Positions 37,991 to 47,366 are shown, numbered from the stretch's first letter. The stretch: DNA of 64,000 nt from Qipengyuania oceanensis (GCF_009827535.1 NZ_WTYN01000001.1:682001-746000); one strand, 5' to 3'. Numbers and translations are program-made. Notes: generated by a model from the letters alone, not told the origin.

Positions 37991-39211
37991 GTGAACTACG
38001 ACCAGATCTTCGACAAGGCGATCGACCGCCTCCACGAGGAAGGGCGCTATCGCGTCTTCATCGACATCATGCGCAACAAGGGTGCCTTCCCCAACGCGCG
38101 CTGTTTCCACGGCCACAACGGCCCCAAGCCGATCACCGTGTGGTGCTCCAACGATTATCTCGCCATGGGCCAGCACCCCAAGGTGATCGAGGCGATGGAA
38201 AACGCGCTGCACGACGTCGGCGCGGGCTCGGGCGGTACGCGCAACATCGGCGGCAACACCCACTTCCATGTCGAGCTCGAACGTGAACTCGCCGACCTGC
38301 ACGGCAAGGATGGCGCGCTGCTCTTCACCAGCGGCTATGTCTCCAACGACGCCACCCTCTCGACGCTTGCGAAGCTGCTGCCCGGCTGTGTGATTTTCTC
38401 CGACGAGCTCAACCACGCGAGCATGATCGCAGGCATCCGCAATTCGGGCTGCGACAAGCGCGTGTTCCGCCACAACGACATCGAGCATCTCGAGGAATTG
38501 CTGGCGGCCGAGGATATCGACACGCCCAAGCTGATCGCCTTCGAAAGCGTCTATTCGATGGACGGCGACGTGGCCCCGATCCACGCGATCTGCGACCTGG
38601 CAGAAAAGTACAACGCGCTGACCTATATCGACGAAGTCCACGCGGTCGGCATGTATGGCGAACGCGGCGGCGGCATCTCCGAACGCGACGAGGCCGCCCA
38701 CCGGATCGACATCATCGAAGGTACGCTGGGCAAGGCATTCGGCGTCATGGGCGGCTATATCGCGGCCGACACCAAGGTGATCGACTGCATCCGCAGCTAT
38801 GCCCCCGGCTTCATCTTCACCACCTCGCTCAGCCCCGTGCTGGTCGCGGGCGTTCTGGCCGCGGTGAAGCATTTGAAATCGAGCTCTGTCGAGCGCGAAG
38901 GCCAGCAGGCCGCAGCTGCCGCGCTGAAAGCGAAGTTCCGCGATGCGGGCCTGCCCGTCATGGACAGCACGACCCACATCGTGCCGCTGATGGTCGGCGA
39001 TCCGGTTCGCGCCAAGAAGATCAGCGACATCCTGCTCGCCGAATACGGCGTCTACGTGCAGCCGATCAATTTCCCGACCGTGCCGCGCGGGACCGAGCGC
39101 CTGCGCTTCACGCCCGGCCCTGCGCATAGCGAGCCGATGATGGACGAGTTGACCAACGCGCTGGTCGAGATCTGGGACCGGCTCGAACTGGAACTGAAGA
39201 AAGCCGCGTAG
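37991..39211 (+). CDS. hemA: 5-aminolevulinate synthase
   Basis: PLP enzyme that condenses glycine and succinyl-CoA, the alphaproteobacterial entry to heme and bacteriochlorophyll, 406 residues. [44 protein letters not shown] and the PLP lysine in [16 protein letters not shown] near residue 248 are diagnostic. The start is GTG at 37991; an ATG a few bases upstream is closed by a stop after five codons. Its presence supports placement in the Alphaproteobacteria. Confidence 0.96.
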   Translation: MNYDQIFDKAIDRLHEEGRYRVFIDIMRNKGAFPNARCFHGHNGPKPITVWCSNDYLAMGQHPKVIEAMENALHDVGAGSGGTRNIGGNTHFHVELERELADLHGKDGALLFTSGYVSNDATLSTLAKLLPGCVIFSDELNHASMIAGIRNSGCDKRVFRHNDIEHLEELLAAEDIDTPKLIAFESVYSMDGDVAPIHAICDLAEKYNALTYIDEVHAVGMYGERGGGISERDEAAHRIDIIEGTLGKAFGVMGGYIAADTKVIDCIRSYAPGFIFTTSLSPVLVAGVLAAVKHLKSSSVEREGQQAAAAALKAKFRDAGLPVMDSTTHIVPLMVGDPVRAKKISDILLAEYGVYVQPINFPTVPRGTERLRFTPGPAHSEPMMDELTNALVEIWDRLELELKKAA

Positions 39212-39382
39212 TCTCGTCGCTCGTGTGGCGGCTTGCCGCGGGCCATTCTGCCTGGCGCAGGAAAGCGATGTAGCATCGTCGAATGGACGACGAGCAGGCG
39301 CTCGAGCACCCCTCCGGAGCGATCCCGCAGCTTGCATAGCCGTGCGGACCGGCGCATCCTCTGTCTCGAGGAGAGACGCACG

Positions 39383-40243
39383 ATGGCCACGATCGCCGAC
39401 AAGACCACGCTGGACACCGGATCACTCGATATCCGGCCGATGACGCCCGCGATCGGGGCCGAAATCCACGATATCGATCTTGGCGCTCCAGACATCGCCA
39501 GCCGCATTCCGGAAATCCGCGCCGCGCTTCTGAAATACGGCGTGATCTTCTTTCGCGAGCAAAGCCTCTCGCGCGCGCAGCACATCGCCTTTGCCAGGTC
39601 ATTCGGGGAGCTCGAGATCCACCCGGCGACTCCGAAGGACCAGCCCGATCCCGAAGTACTGCGAATCGTGCACGGTCCAGAGAGCCGGGGCAGCGAGAAC
39701 AACTGGCATTCCGACGTTACCTGGCGCGAATGCCCGTCGCTGGGCTCGATCCTCTACGCGCACGAAGTGCCCGAAGTCGGCGGCGACACATTGTTTGCCA
39801 ACATGCACCTCGCCTACCAGCGGTTGTCCGAGCAGATGCAGCGCTTTTGCGAAGGGCTGACCGCAGTTCACGATATTGCGCGTGTCTTCGCCAAGCGGCT
39901 CGGCAAATCGCCCGAGGAACTCCACGAGCAATATCCGCCGATGCGCCATCCGGTGATCCGCACCCATCCCGAGACCGGTGAACGGGCAATCTACGTGAAC
40001 ACCGGCTTCACCAGCCATATCGAGGGCCTGTCGAAGGACGAGAGCGCCTGGCTGCTCGACCACCTCTACAAGACCGCCTGGGACGTCGAGATCCAGTGCC
40101 GGTTCCGCTGGCAGAAGGGCTCCGTCGCCTTCTGGGACAATCGCGTCTGCCAGCACCTCGCAGTCAGCGACTATTTCCCCGCACGCCGGGTAATGGAACG
40201 GGTGACGATCGCGGGCGACAAGCCCTTTTTCACCCCCGACTGA
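39383..40243 (+). CDS. TauD/TfdA-family Fe(II)/2-oxoglutarate dioxygenase
   Basis: Non-heme iron dioxygenase of 286 residues. The iron-binding pair is in NNWHSDVTWRECP, the distal His in DNRVCQHLAVSDY, and the 2-oxoglutarate-binding Arg in ARRVMERVTIAG. Similarity to taurine dioxygenase (TauD) is clear, but alkyl-sulfate and chlorophenoxy-acid dioxygenases share these motifs, so the substrate is open. The start follows a good GAGGAGAG site. No transporter or sulfonate genes adjoin it. About 170 bases between hemA and this gene hold no other feature. Confidence 0.88.
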   Translation: MATIADKTTLDTGSLDIRPMTPAIGAEIHDIDLGAPDIASRIPEIRAALLKYGVIFFREQSLSRAQHIAFARSFGELEIHPATPKDQPDPEVLRIVHGPESRGSENNWHSDVTWRECPSLGSILYAHEVPEVGGDTLFANMHLAYQRLSEQMQRFCEGLTAVHDIARVFAKRLGKSPEELHEQYPPMRHPVIRTHPETGERAIYVNTGFTSHIEGLSKDESAWLLDHLYKTAWDVEIQCRFRWQKGSVAFWDNRVCQHLAVSDYFPARRVMERVTIAGDKPFFTPD

Positions 40244-40323
40244 CCAGCCATTCCCTAGCGGACTTTGCGTGCCCCGCTCGCTGCGCTAGCAGTTGGGCGA
40301 AGCCAAGAATTTCAGGAGCGGAC

Positions 40324-41028
40324 ATGGCCGGCAATTCCGAGCAGACTTACGAAGAGGTGGTGCGGGGACGCAAGTCGATCCGCGGGTATCAGGACAAGCC
40401 GGTCCCGCAGGATCTGATCGAGGAAGTGCTCGAACTGGCGATGCGCTCGCCCTCCTCGATGAACACCCAGCCCTGGCATTTCCACGTCATCACCGGCGAA
40501 CCGCTCGACCGGATCCGCAAGGGCAATACCGACAACATCCTCGCAGGCGTACCCGACAGCCGCGAATTTCGCCGGGGCGAGCCCTTCGCGGGCGTCCACC
40601 GCGATCGGCAGGTCGAGGTCGCCAAGCAACTGTTCGGGGCCATGGGGATCGAGCGCGACGACAAGGACCGTCGGCAGGACTGGGTCCTGCGCGGTTTCCG
40701 CCAGTTCGACGCGCCCGTCTGCGTGATCGTCACCTACGACAAGGAACTCGCCGGAAGCGACGATACCGCTTTCGATTGCGGCGCGGTGACCACCAGCCTC
40801 GTCAATGCCGCATGGTCGCGCGGCCTCGGCTGCGTCATCAACTCGCAAGGCATCATGCAAAGCCCCGTGGTGCGCGAACATGCGGGGATCCCCGACGACC
40901 AAGTCATCATGAAGGCCGTGGCGATGGGCTTTCCCGATTACGACTTTCCCGCCAACGAAGTTTACTCGAACCGGAAACCGGTTGACGAAGCGGCGCGTTT
41001 CGTCGGCTTCCCCGATAGAGAGAATTGA
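40324..41028 (+). CDS. Nitroreductase-family flavoprotein
   Basis: FMN-dependent NAD(P)H oxidoreductase of 234 residues. The FMN site RKSIRGYQDKPVPQDLIEEV near residue 13 and MRSPSSMNTQPWHFHVITG near residue 42 are standard for the family, as is GFPDYDFPANEVYSNRKP near the end. The natural substrate is unknown. The start follows AGGAG. Its stop overlaps the next gene's ATG (TGATG), so the two proteins are co-translated. Confidence 0.9.
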   Translation: MAGNSEQTYEEVVRGRKSIRGYQDKPVPQDLIEEVLELAMRSPSSMNTQPWHFHVITGEPLDRIRKGNTDNILAGVPDSREFRRGEPFAGVHRDRQVEVAKQLFGAMGIERDDKDRRQDWVLRGFRQFDAPVCVIVTYDKELAGSDDTAFDCGAVTTSLVNAAWSRGLGCVINSQGIMQSPVVREHAGIPDDQVIMKAVAMGFPDYDFPANEVYSNRKPVDEAARFVGFPDREN

Positions 41029-41801
41029 TGAGCGAACAGATACAGGACCTCGGCCAGGGCTTCCGCACGATCCGCGGCAGCTTCAAGATCGCCGGAATGG
41101 TGGACGTCGGCACGCAATGTTCGCTGGTCGAGATGTCCAATGGCGAGTTCGTTTTCCTCGACAGCTATACGCTGCCAGACGAGATCAGGGACGAGGTCTA
41201 CGAACTGACCGAAAACGGCCGCAAGGTTTCGGCGATCATCAACGTCCACCCGTTCCACACCATCCATTGCGAGTGGATGCATCGCGCCTTCCCGCAGGCG
41301 AAACTTTACGGAACGGCGCGTCATCACCGCAAGTGGCCCGACCTGCCGTGGCAGGACGAGACATGCGAAGGGACCAGCTTCCCGGGCCTGTTCCGGCAGG
41401 ATTTCGAGTTCAGCCAGCCTGCCGGATGCAGGCTCGTGTGCGAAGACGAGAACGTCCACTTCTCGTCGATCCTCGTCTACCACCCGGCAAGCCGGACCAT
41501 CCACGTCGACGACACCCTGTCCTACCTCGACGCGGCCTTTCCGCTGTCGCTGCTGCCGATGACCGGTCGGCTCGACTTCCACCCGACACTGGGCAAGGCG
41601 CTCGAACAGCGGGCAGGAGCGGCCGACGATTTCCGCGAGTGGGCCTACGACATCGGCGTGCGCTGGGCCGACGCGCGCCAGATCGCGGCTGCGCACAACA
41701 GCGTCGTCGAGCTGGAGCCGGAGAGTTTTCCCGATCGCATCGGCGAAGCGCTCGGCAGGGTGAAGAAGACCCTCGACGAGCATCGCGAGAAATACGGTTG
41801 A
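41028..41801 (+). CDS. Metallo-beta-lactamase-like protein with altered metal motif
   Basis: Protein of 257 residues, not firmly recognised. An N-terminal beta-rich part with FVFLDSYTLPDE followed by INVHPFHTIHCEWMHRAFPQ resembles the start of an MBL fold, but the canonical HXHXDH is replaced by HPFHTIHCEWMH, and later His-rich segments (GTARHHRKWPDLPWQ, TIHVDDTL) could complete a metal site. It is translationally coupled to the nitroreductase. The ATG at 41028 is chosen; a TTG directly before it is also in frame. Confidence 0.7.
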   Translation: MSEQIQDLGQGFRTIRGSFKIAGMVDVGTQCSLVEMSNGEFVFLDSYTLPDEIRDEVYELTENGRKVSAIINVHPFHTIHCEWMHRAFPQAKLYGTARHHRKWPDLPWQDETCEGTSFPGLFRQDFEFSQPAGCRLVCEDENVHFSSILVYHPASRTIHVDDTLSYLDAAFPLSLLPMTGRLDFHPTLGKALEQRAGAADDFREWAYDIGVRWADARQIAAAHNSVVELEPESFPDRIGEALGRVKKTLDEHREKYG

Positions 41802-41804
41802 GGC

Positions 41805-42434
41805 TCAACCGATCGCGGTTACCCGGTGCCGCACCAGCGGGAGCTGGTCGTTGCCAAAATACATGCGCTCTGCCCTCTCGCCCGGTCCGCTGACGAACAG
41901 CGTGGGCGAGCCGTAGGCGCCGCGTTCGATCGCTTCCTCGGTATTTGCGCGCAGGCGATCCTTGACCGGCTGGGTGCCGGCCTGCTCGGTCAGCGCAGCG
42001 CCATCCATGCCGATTTCGTCGGCAATGGCCGCCAGCACCGCGGGATCGTCGAGATTGCGCCCATCGGTGAAATACGCCTCGAAGGCCGCGCCCGCGAACC
42101 GCTCGAGCGCTTGCTGGTCGTTTTCCAGCGCACAGCAGAACCGCATCGCGTGGACCGATTTCACCGGATGATGCTCGGACGGGAAGTTCATCGCCACGCC
42201 CGCCAGTTCGGCCCACTCCCTGAGCCAACCGAAACTGCGCGCGAGCCTGGCGGCATTTTCTGGCTTGCGGCTTTCGTAGACCGAGGGATTGACCGCGTTG
42301 AACACCCCGCCGACCAGGAAGGGTCGCCAAGTAATCTCGTAATCGAGGCCGTCCAGCGCCGGGCGAATGTTGCCGAATGCGAGCCGCGTCCACGGACTCG
42401 ACAGGTCGAAGAAGAAATCGATGTGTGCAGTCAT
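41805..42434 (-). CDS. DsbA-family / HCCA-isomerase-like protein
   Basis: Thioredoxin-fold protein of 209 residues, distant paralogue of the one at 13987-14586. HIDFFFDLSSPWTRLAFGN carries the Ser-Ser-Pro active-site region of the kappa-glutathione-transferase/2-hydroxychromene-2-carboxylate isomerase group, and GAYGSPTLFV is the cis-proline region. It is the last gene of the minus-strand run after ornithine decarboxylase, 43 bases away, but has no obvious link to polyamines. The substrate is unknown. Confidence 0.83.
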   Translation of the reverse strand: MTAHIDFFFDLSSPWTRLAFGNIRPALDGLDYEITWRPFLVGGVFNAVNPSVYESRKPENAARLARSFGWLREWAELAGVAMNFPSEHHPVKSVHAMRFCCALENDQQALERFAGAAFEAYFTDGRNLDDPAVLAAIADEIGMDGAALTEQAGTQPVKDRLRANTEEAIERGAYGSPTLFVSGPGERAERMYFGNDQLPLVRHRVTAIG

Positions 42435-42477
42435 GCTGGCAGGCTCTCCCGGTTGTCGGAGAGAGCCTAGCGCAGGA

Positions 42478-43695
42478 TCAGCGAAGGCTCACCACATTAT
42501 CGGCCGCCGGGCGGACCCTGCTGCCATCGTAGAGGCTGGCCATCGGCTCGTCCGCAACGACGATCTGCTCGGCATTGCCGAAGCCGTTGAAGCCGGTCTT
42601 CATAGCGGCACCGTACGCTCCCAGCATTCCGATCTCGATGAAATCGCCGGACTGGATATCGGCAGGCAGAAGGAACGGGCCCTTCATGAAGTCGGCATCG
42701 TCGCAGGTGGGCCCGTAAAAGCTGAACTCGGTCAGGCCTTCATGCAGGTCGTCCTCCAGCGCGCGGACCGGGAAACGCCAGTCGACGTGCGCTGCATCGA
42801 ACAGCGCGCCATAGGCGCCGTCGTTGATGTAGAGCTCGTCGCCGCGACGCTTTTCGACGCGCACGATGATCGAGGAATATTCGGCGCACAACGCGCGGCC
42901 CGGCTCGCACCACAGCTCCGCGTTATAGGCGATCGGCAGGTTCTCGAAATGCCGCGCGATGACTTCGAAATAATCTTCCAGCGGCGGCGGATCCATGTCC
43001 GGATAAGCCGAGGGGAAGCCGCCACCCACATCGACCACGTCGATCACGACGCTGGCCTGCGCCACAGCAGCGCGCACCCGCTCGAGCGCCTGGACATAGG
43101 CGAACGGGGTCATCGCCTGGCTACCGACATGGAAGCACACGCCCAGCCAGTCGCAATGCTGGCGGGTCTGCTGCAGCAGCAGCGGCGCATCGACCAGGTC
43201 GACGCCGAACTTCGATGCGAGGCTCAGCTCGGAAAATTCCGAAGAGACGCGCAGGCGCACGAGCAAGCGCAGGTCCGAAGCCGGATTGCCGGCTTCATCG
43301 CGGCAGGCGTCGACGATCTTTTCGAGCTCCTCGACCGTGTCGAGGCTGAAGGTCTTGCAGCCATGGTCGAAATACGCCTCGCGGATGGCGCGCGGCGTCT
43401 TGACCGGATGCATGAAGCACAACGTCGCTTCGGGCAGCGTCTGGCGCACGAGCCGGACCTCGGCGATCGAGGCGACGTCGTAATGGCGCACGCCATTGTC
43501 CCACAGGATCTGCAACAGTTCCGGCGATGGGTTGGCCTTTACCGCATACAGCGACTTGCCCGGAAACTTCTCTGCAAAGAAGCGGGCTGCGCGCGCGGCG
43601 GCATGCGGTCGGTTGAGGATGACGGGCTCGTCCGGCGAGATAGCGCGGACGACGGCGCGTGCATCTACGTGATCAGCGTGAGGAAATTCGTGCAA
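42478..43695 (-). CDS. Ornithine (or lysine/ornithine) decarboxylase, fold III
   Basis: PLP decarboxylase of 405 residues making putrescine (or cadaverine). The alanine-racemase-like barrel has the PLP lysine in SLYAVKANPSPELL, the HVGSQ motif, DVGGGFP, CEPGRALCAE, and the catalytic Cys in GPTCDDADFMKG, as in eukaryotic-type ODC. Start sites are all TTG; 43695 is chosen because an AGGGGG site lies 9 bases upstream. A TTG at 43740 would add 15 residues overlapping the leader. It follows the genes for carboxyspermidine synthesis, giving a complete putrescine-to-spermidine route. Confidence 0.88.
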   Translation of the reverse strand: MHEFPHADHVDARAVVRAISPDEPVILNRPHAAARAARFFAEKFPGKSLYAVKANPSPELLQILWDNGVRHYDVASIAEVRLVRQTLPEATLCFMHPVKTPRAIREAYFDHGCKTFSLDTVEELEKIVDACRDEAGNPASDLRLLVRLRVSSEFSELSLASKFGVDLVDAPLLLQQTRQHCDWLGVCFHVGSQAMTPFAYVQALERVRAAVAQASVVIDVVDVGGGFPSAYPDMDPPPLEDYFEVIARHFENLPIAYNAELWCEPGRALCAEYSSIIVRVEKRRGDELYINDGAYGALFDAAHVDWRFPVRALEDDLHEGLTEFSFYGPTCDDADFMKGPFLLPADIQSGDFIEIGMLGAYGAAMKTGFNGFGNAEQIVVADEPMASLYDGSRVRPAADNVVSLR

Positions 43696-43708
43696 CTCAA
43701 GGGACCCC

Positions 43709-43804
43709 CTAAACAGCCCTTGCGGGCCATGAAACGACAAGCTGCCTTGCGGTTAGGAAGTCCCCTTGGGGCAGCAGGAGGCGCGCATATAAATCACAGG
43801 TCAT
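43709..43804 (-). CDS. Possible 31-residue leader peptide of ornithine decarboxylase
   Basis: An ATG-initiated frame of 31 codons (begins MTCDLYARLLLPQGDF, ends WPARAV) stops with UAG inside the AGGGGG ribosome-binding site of the decarboxylase gene. Its start has no clear ribosome-binding site, which lowers confidence. The position resembles leader peptides that sense ornithine upstream of speF in enterobacteria, but no homology is claimed. The RNA can also form a GCAA-capped hairpin at 43716-43727. Confidence 0.3.
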   Translation of the reverse strand: MTCDLYARLLLPQGDFLTARQLVVSWPARAV

Positions 43805-43840
43805 GAAACGCAAGTGAATACGCGGGCAAAAATCGCAAGG
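43716..43840 (-). promoter_or_regulatory. Structured leader of ornithine decarboxylase mRNA
   Basis: In transcript order, CCUUGCG (43840-43834) can pair with either of two CGCAAGG copies (43751-43745 or 43724-43718), and the second copy alternatively forms a GNRA (GCAA) hairpin (43727-43716) just before the ribosome-binding site. GCUGCC and GGCAGC can pair around the first copy. These are mutually exclusive folds. A conserved 'speF' RNA motif upstream of ornithine decarboxylase is known in alphaproteobacteria; whether this is it needs a covariance-model search. Confidence 0.4.
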
Positions 43841-43884
43841 ATCGCACCGGACGCGGCGGGGCTGAGATGCGATGGATCGATGCT

Positions 43885-45060
43885 TCAGCTTAGCCGGTCG
43901 CGGAAGGTTTCGTAACCGAATTCCTTCACCAGTTCGAGCGCGTCAGTCTCGCTGTCCCAGAGGTAGATGCTGGGAAGCTGTACCCCGTTGAAAGTGTTGG
44001 TTTTCACCATCGAGTAATGAGCCTGGTCAAGGAAGGCGACGCGCTGGCCCGGCTCTGCCCTGACCGGCAGCATGTAGTCCCCGATGACGTCGCCCGCGAG
44101 GCAGGATGGCCCGCCCAGGCGCACCGGCTGCCCTTCCCCCTGGTCTTCGTGCAGCATCGCTGGGCGATAGGGCGCCTCGATCACGTCGGGCATGTGGCAA
44201 GTGGCCGAAATGTCGAGAATCGCCGTCGGCAATTCGTTGAAACCGGTATCGAGAATCGTACCAACGAGAATGCCGGCATCGAGCGCGACAGCTTCGCCCG
44301 GTTCGAGGTAGATTTCCGCGCCGGTATCGTCCTTCGCGTCCTTCAGGAATTCGATCAGCTCGTCGCGCTGGTAATCGGCGCGGGTAATGTGATGACCGCC
44401 GCCCATGTTGATCCACTTCAGCTGGTCGAAGTACGGCTCGATCGCGTCGAAGACGCGGTCCCAGGTCTGGATCAGCGGCTCCAGGTCCTGCTCGCACAGA
44501 TTGTGGAAGTGGATCCCGTCGACGCCTTCCATGTGCTCTTCGGTCAACTGGTCGAGCGGGAAGCCGAGGCGGCTACCGGGGCTGGAGGGATCGTAGCGAG
44601 GCACTTCGCCCGTCGGGACTTGCGGATTGATCCGCAGGCCCACGTCGAAGGAGCCGCCCATTGCCCTGCCCTGTTCGAGGATCAGCGCAGCGCGCTGCAT
44701 CTGCGCAGGCGAGTTGAAGATCACATGGTCCGACAGGCGGCAGACCTCTTCCAGCTCGTCAGGCTTGTAGGCCGCCGAATAGGTCGCGATCTCGCCGTCG
44801 TAGAACTCGGACGCCAGCCGCGCTTCCCACAGGCCGGAGGTGCACACGCCGTCGAGATATTCGCCGATGATGGGCGCGACCGACCACATCGAGAACGCCT
44901 TCAGGGCGGCGAGAACCTTGATGTCGGCCGCATCGCGGATGTCGGCCAGAACCTGGCAATTGGAGCGCAGTTTCGCCGCGTCCACCACGAAGGCGGGACT
45001 ATCGACCCGGTTCAAGTCGAATTGCGCGAAGGCGCCCGGATCGCCGGCCCTGGTTTCCAT
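43885..45060 (-). CDS. nspC: Carboxynorspermidine/carboxyspermidine decarboxylase
   Basis: PLP enzyme of 391 residues, fold III, that decarboxylates carboxyspermidine to spermidine in the pathway independent of S-adenosylmethionine decarboxylase. The PLP Lys is in VLAALKAFSMWS near residue 48, with FHNLCEQDLEPLIQ, WINMGGGHHITRADY, EPGEAVALDAG and the Cys-containing GGPSCLAGDVIGDY. The start METRAGDPGAFAQF overlaps the stop of the dehydrogenase gene by one base (TGATG), so the two are coupled. Confidence 0.95.
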   Translation of the reverse strand: METRAGDPGAFAQFDLNRVDSPAFVVDAAKLRSNCQVLADIRDAADIKVLAALKAFSMWSVAPIIGEYLDGVCTSGLWEARLASEFYDGEIATYSAAYKPDELEEVCRLSDHVIFNSPAQMQRAALILEQGRAMGGSFDVGLRINPQVPTGEVPRYDPSSPGSRLGFPLDQLTEEHMEGVDGIHFHNLCEQDLEPLIQTWDRVFDAIEPYFDQLKWINMGGGHHITRADYQRDELIEFLKDAKDDTGAEIYLEPGEAVALDAGILVGTILDTGFNELPTAILDISATCHMPDVIEAPYRPAMLHEDQGEGQPVRLGGPSCLAGDVIGDYMLPVRAEPGQRVAFLDQAHYSMVKTNTFNGVQLPSIYLWDSETDALELVKEFGYETFRDRLS

Positions 45061-46271
45061 CAGAAGTCGACCGGACCGTCGAGTTCCTTCACCTGCCAGG
45101 GCAGGCCGTGTTCGTTGAGCATGTCCATGAACGGATCGGGGTCCATCTGCTCCATGTTGAACACGCCGTCGCCCGACCATTTGCCGGTGACCATCATGGC
45201 GCTGCCGATCATGGCGGGTACGCCGGTAGTATAGGATACCGCCTGGTTGCCGGTTTCCTCGTAAGCCGCTTCGTGGCTGCAGATGTTGTTGATGTAGAAG
45301 GTCTTCTCGCCGCTGCCATCCAGCGCCTCGCCGGTGGCGATCACGCCGATGTTCGTGTTGCCCTTGGTCGTCTCGCCCAGCGTTTCGGGCTTGGGGAGGA
45401 CGGCTGCGAGGAACTGCAGCGGGATGATCTCCTTGCCCTTGTACTTGATGGGGTCGATCCGCGTCATGCCGACGTTCTGCAGCACGGTGAGGTGCTTGAT
45501 GTACTCGTCACCGAAGGTCATCCAGAAGCGCGCGCGCTCCATTTCCGGGTTGAACTTGGCGAGGCTTTCCAGTTCCTCGTGGTACATCATGTACATGTTC
45601 TTGGGTCCGACGCCCTCGAAATCGAATTCGACCTTCTTGCCCATAGCGGGGGTTTCGACGAATTCGCCGTTCTCCCAGTGACGCGCGGGCGCGGTGACTT
45701 CGCGGATGTTGATTTCCGGATTGAAATTGGTGGCGAATGCCTGGCCGTGATCGCCGCCATTGCAATCGAGAATGTCGAGCTGGCGGATGGTCTTGAGCTT
45801 GTGCTTCTTGAGCCACATGGTGAAGACGCTGGTCACGCCCGGATCGAAGCCCGACCCCAGGAGGGCCATCAGCCCCGCTTCCTTGAAGCGGTCGTGATAG
45901 GCCCACTGCCAATGGTATTCGAACTTGGCTTCGTCCTTGGGCTCGTAATTCGCGGTATCGAGGTAGGAAACGCCTGCTTCCAGACAGGCGTCCATGATCG
46001 GCAGGTCCTGATACGGCAGCGCGAGGTTCACGACGAGGCTGGGCTGCACCTTGCGGATGAGATTGACCATCGCCGGGACTTCCTCGGCGTCGATCTCGTA
46101 GGTGGCGACATCCACGCCGGTACGCTCCTTGACCGAAGCAGCGATCGCATCGCACTTGCTCTTGGTGCGGCTGGCGAGGTGGATGCTCGAGAAGATATCG
46201 GCATTCATCGCCATCTTGTGGACGCAGACCGAGCTGACGCCCCCTGCCCCGATTACCAGCACTGTCGACAT
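45060..46271 (-). CDS. Carboxynorspermidine/carboxyspermidine dehydrogenase
   Basis: NAD(P)H-dependent enzyme of 403 residues of the saccharopine-dehydrogenase family that joins putrescine (or diaminopropane) and aspartate semialdehyde. The Rossmann signature VLVIGAGGVSSVCVHKMA opens the protein; ASRTKSKCDAI, LLGSGFDPGVTSVFTMW and FYINNICSHEAAYEETG are further family features. It is first of the operon dehydrogenase-nspC-ornithine decarboxylase. In alphaproteobacteria this is the usual spermidine route. Confidence 0.94.
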   Translation of the reverse strand: MSTVLVIGAGGVSSVCVHKMAMNADIFSSIHLASRTKSKCDAIAASVKERTGVDVATYEIDAEEVPAMVNLIRKVQPSLVVNLALPYQDLPIMDACLEAGVSYLDTANYEPKDEAKFEYHWQWAYHDRFKEAGLMALLGSGFDPGVTSVFTMWLKKHKLKTIRQLDILDCNGGDHGQAFATNFNPEINIREVTAPARHWENGEFVETPAMGKKVEFDFEGVGPKNMYMMYHEELESLAKFNPEMERARFWMTFGDEYIKHLTVLQNVGMTRIDPIKYKGKEIIPLQFLAAVLPKPETLGETTKGNTNIGVIATGEALDGSGEKTFYINNICSHEAAYEETGNQAVSYTTGVPAMIGSAMMVTGKWSGDGVFNMEQMDPDPFMDMLNEHGLPWQVKELDGPVDF

Positions 46272-46334
46272 GAAAAGTTACTCCGGAAACGAATCTTTCG
46301 CGCGTCCCATAATCGAATGCGCTAGGGGCGCAAA

Positions 46335-47297
46335 ATGATCCAAGACGATTTCCGGGAGCCCACTGCCCAGGGCGTCGAAGATGCGGCGGCATCGATCGCG
46401 GCGATCCTGCCACCGACACCGCTGCTCCCGATCGAGATCGGCGGTGTGCGCTGCTGGGCAAAGGCGGAAGTTCTCCAGCCGGTCGGCGCGTTCAAGATCA
46501 GGGGCGCCTGGTGGCGCCTGTCGCAGCTATCGCCCGAACAGCGCTCTGCCGGTGTGATCGCCGTGTCGAGCGGCAATCACGCGCAGGGTGTCGCCTGGGC
46601 TGCACGCCGGCTTGGAATAGCGGCGGTGATCGTCATGCCCGCAGATGCGCCGCGCGTGAAAGCCGATGCCACGCGGGCGCTCGGCGCACAGATCGTGACC
46701 TACCGGAGGCCGGGCGAGGATCGCGACGAGGTTGCGGCGAAACTGCTTGAGGAACGTGGCGGCACGCTCGTCCACGCATTCGGCGACCCGTGGGTAATCG
46801 AGGGCCAGGGGAGCGCCGGCCACGAAATCACCCGGCAACTCGGCCGACAGCCCAGCCGCATCGTGGCGTGTTGTGGCGGCGGCGGACTGGCCGCGGGGCT
46901 GGCCCTCGCCTGCCCGGAAGCTGCGATCCACGTCGTCGAACCGCACGGCTGGGACATGGTGGGCCAGTCGCTCGCGGCAGGCGAGATCGTGCGTGTCGGT
47001 AACGATCCGCCCGGAACGATTTGCGATGCACTCCAGCCGGATGCGACCAAGCCCATCAATTTCGGCGTGTTGCAGGGTCGTGCGGAGCCGGGAGTGTCCG
47101 TCACCGACGAGGAAGTCCGCGCAGCCCAGCGTTTCGCCTTTGCGAAGCTGCGGCTGGTGGTCGAGCCCGGCGGCGCAGCGGCGCTGGCAGCGGCGCTTTG
47201 CGGCAAGGTGCCGCTAGACGAGAATTCGGTCATCATGCTTACCGGCGGCAATGTCGATCCGGCTGCGTTTGCGGAGACGATCTCGGCCGCCGGCTAG
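46335..47297 (+). CDS. Threonine/serine dehydratase-like PLP enzyme
   Basis: Fold II PLP enzyme of 320 residues. The PLP Lys is in QPVGAFKIRGAWWRLSQL near residue 54, the substrate loop is SSGNHAQGVAWAARRLG, and the phosphate-binding loop is CCGGGGLAAGLALA. There is no C-terminal ACT domain, so it resembles the short catabolic threonine ammonia-lyases and serine racemases rather than biosynthetic IlvA. It is divergent from the polyamine operon with a 63-base gap. Confidence 0.86.
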   Translation: MIQDDFREPTAQGVEDAAASIAAILPPTPLLPIEIGGVRCWAKAEVLQPVGAFKIRGAWWRLSQLSPEQRSAGVIAVSSGNHAQGVAWAARRLGIAAVIVMPADAPRVKADATRALGAQIVTYRRPGEDRDEVAAKLLEERGGTLVHAFGDPWVIEGQGSAGHEITRQLGRQPSRIVACCGGGGLAAGLALACPEAAIHVVEPHGWDMVGQSLAAGEIVRVGNDPPGTICDALQPDATKPINFGVLQGRAEPGVSVTDEEVRAAQRFAFAKLRLVVEPGGAAALAAALCGKVPLDENSVIMLTGGNVDPAAFAETISAAG

Positions 47298-47366
47298 CTT
47301 GCGTTTGACAATACCCCGGTCCGGCAGCACTCTCGCAGACGGGTCAGACACAGGGGGAGAATCTCG

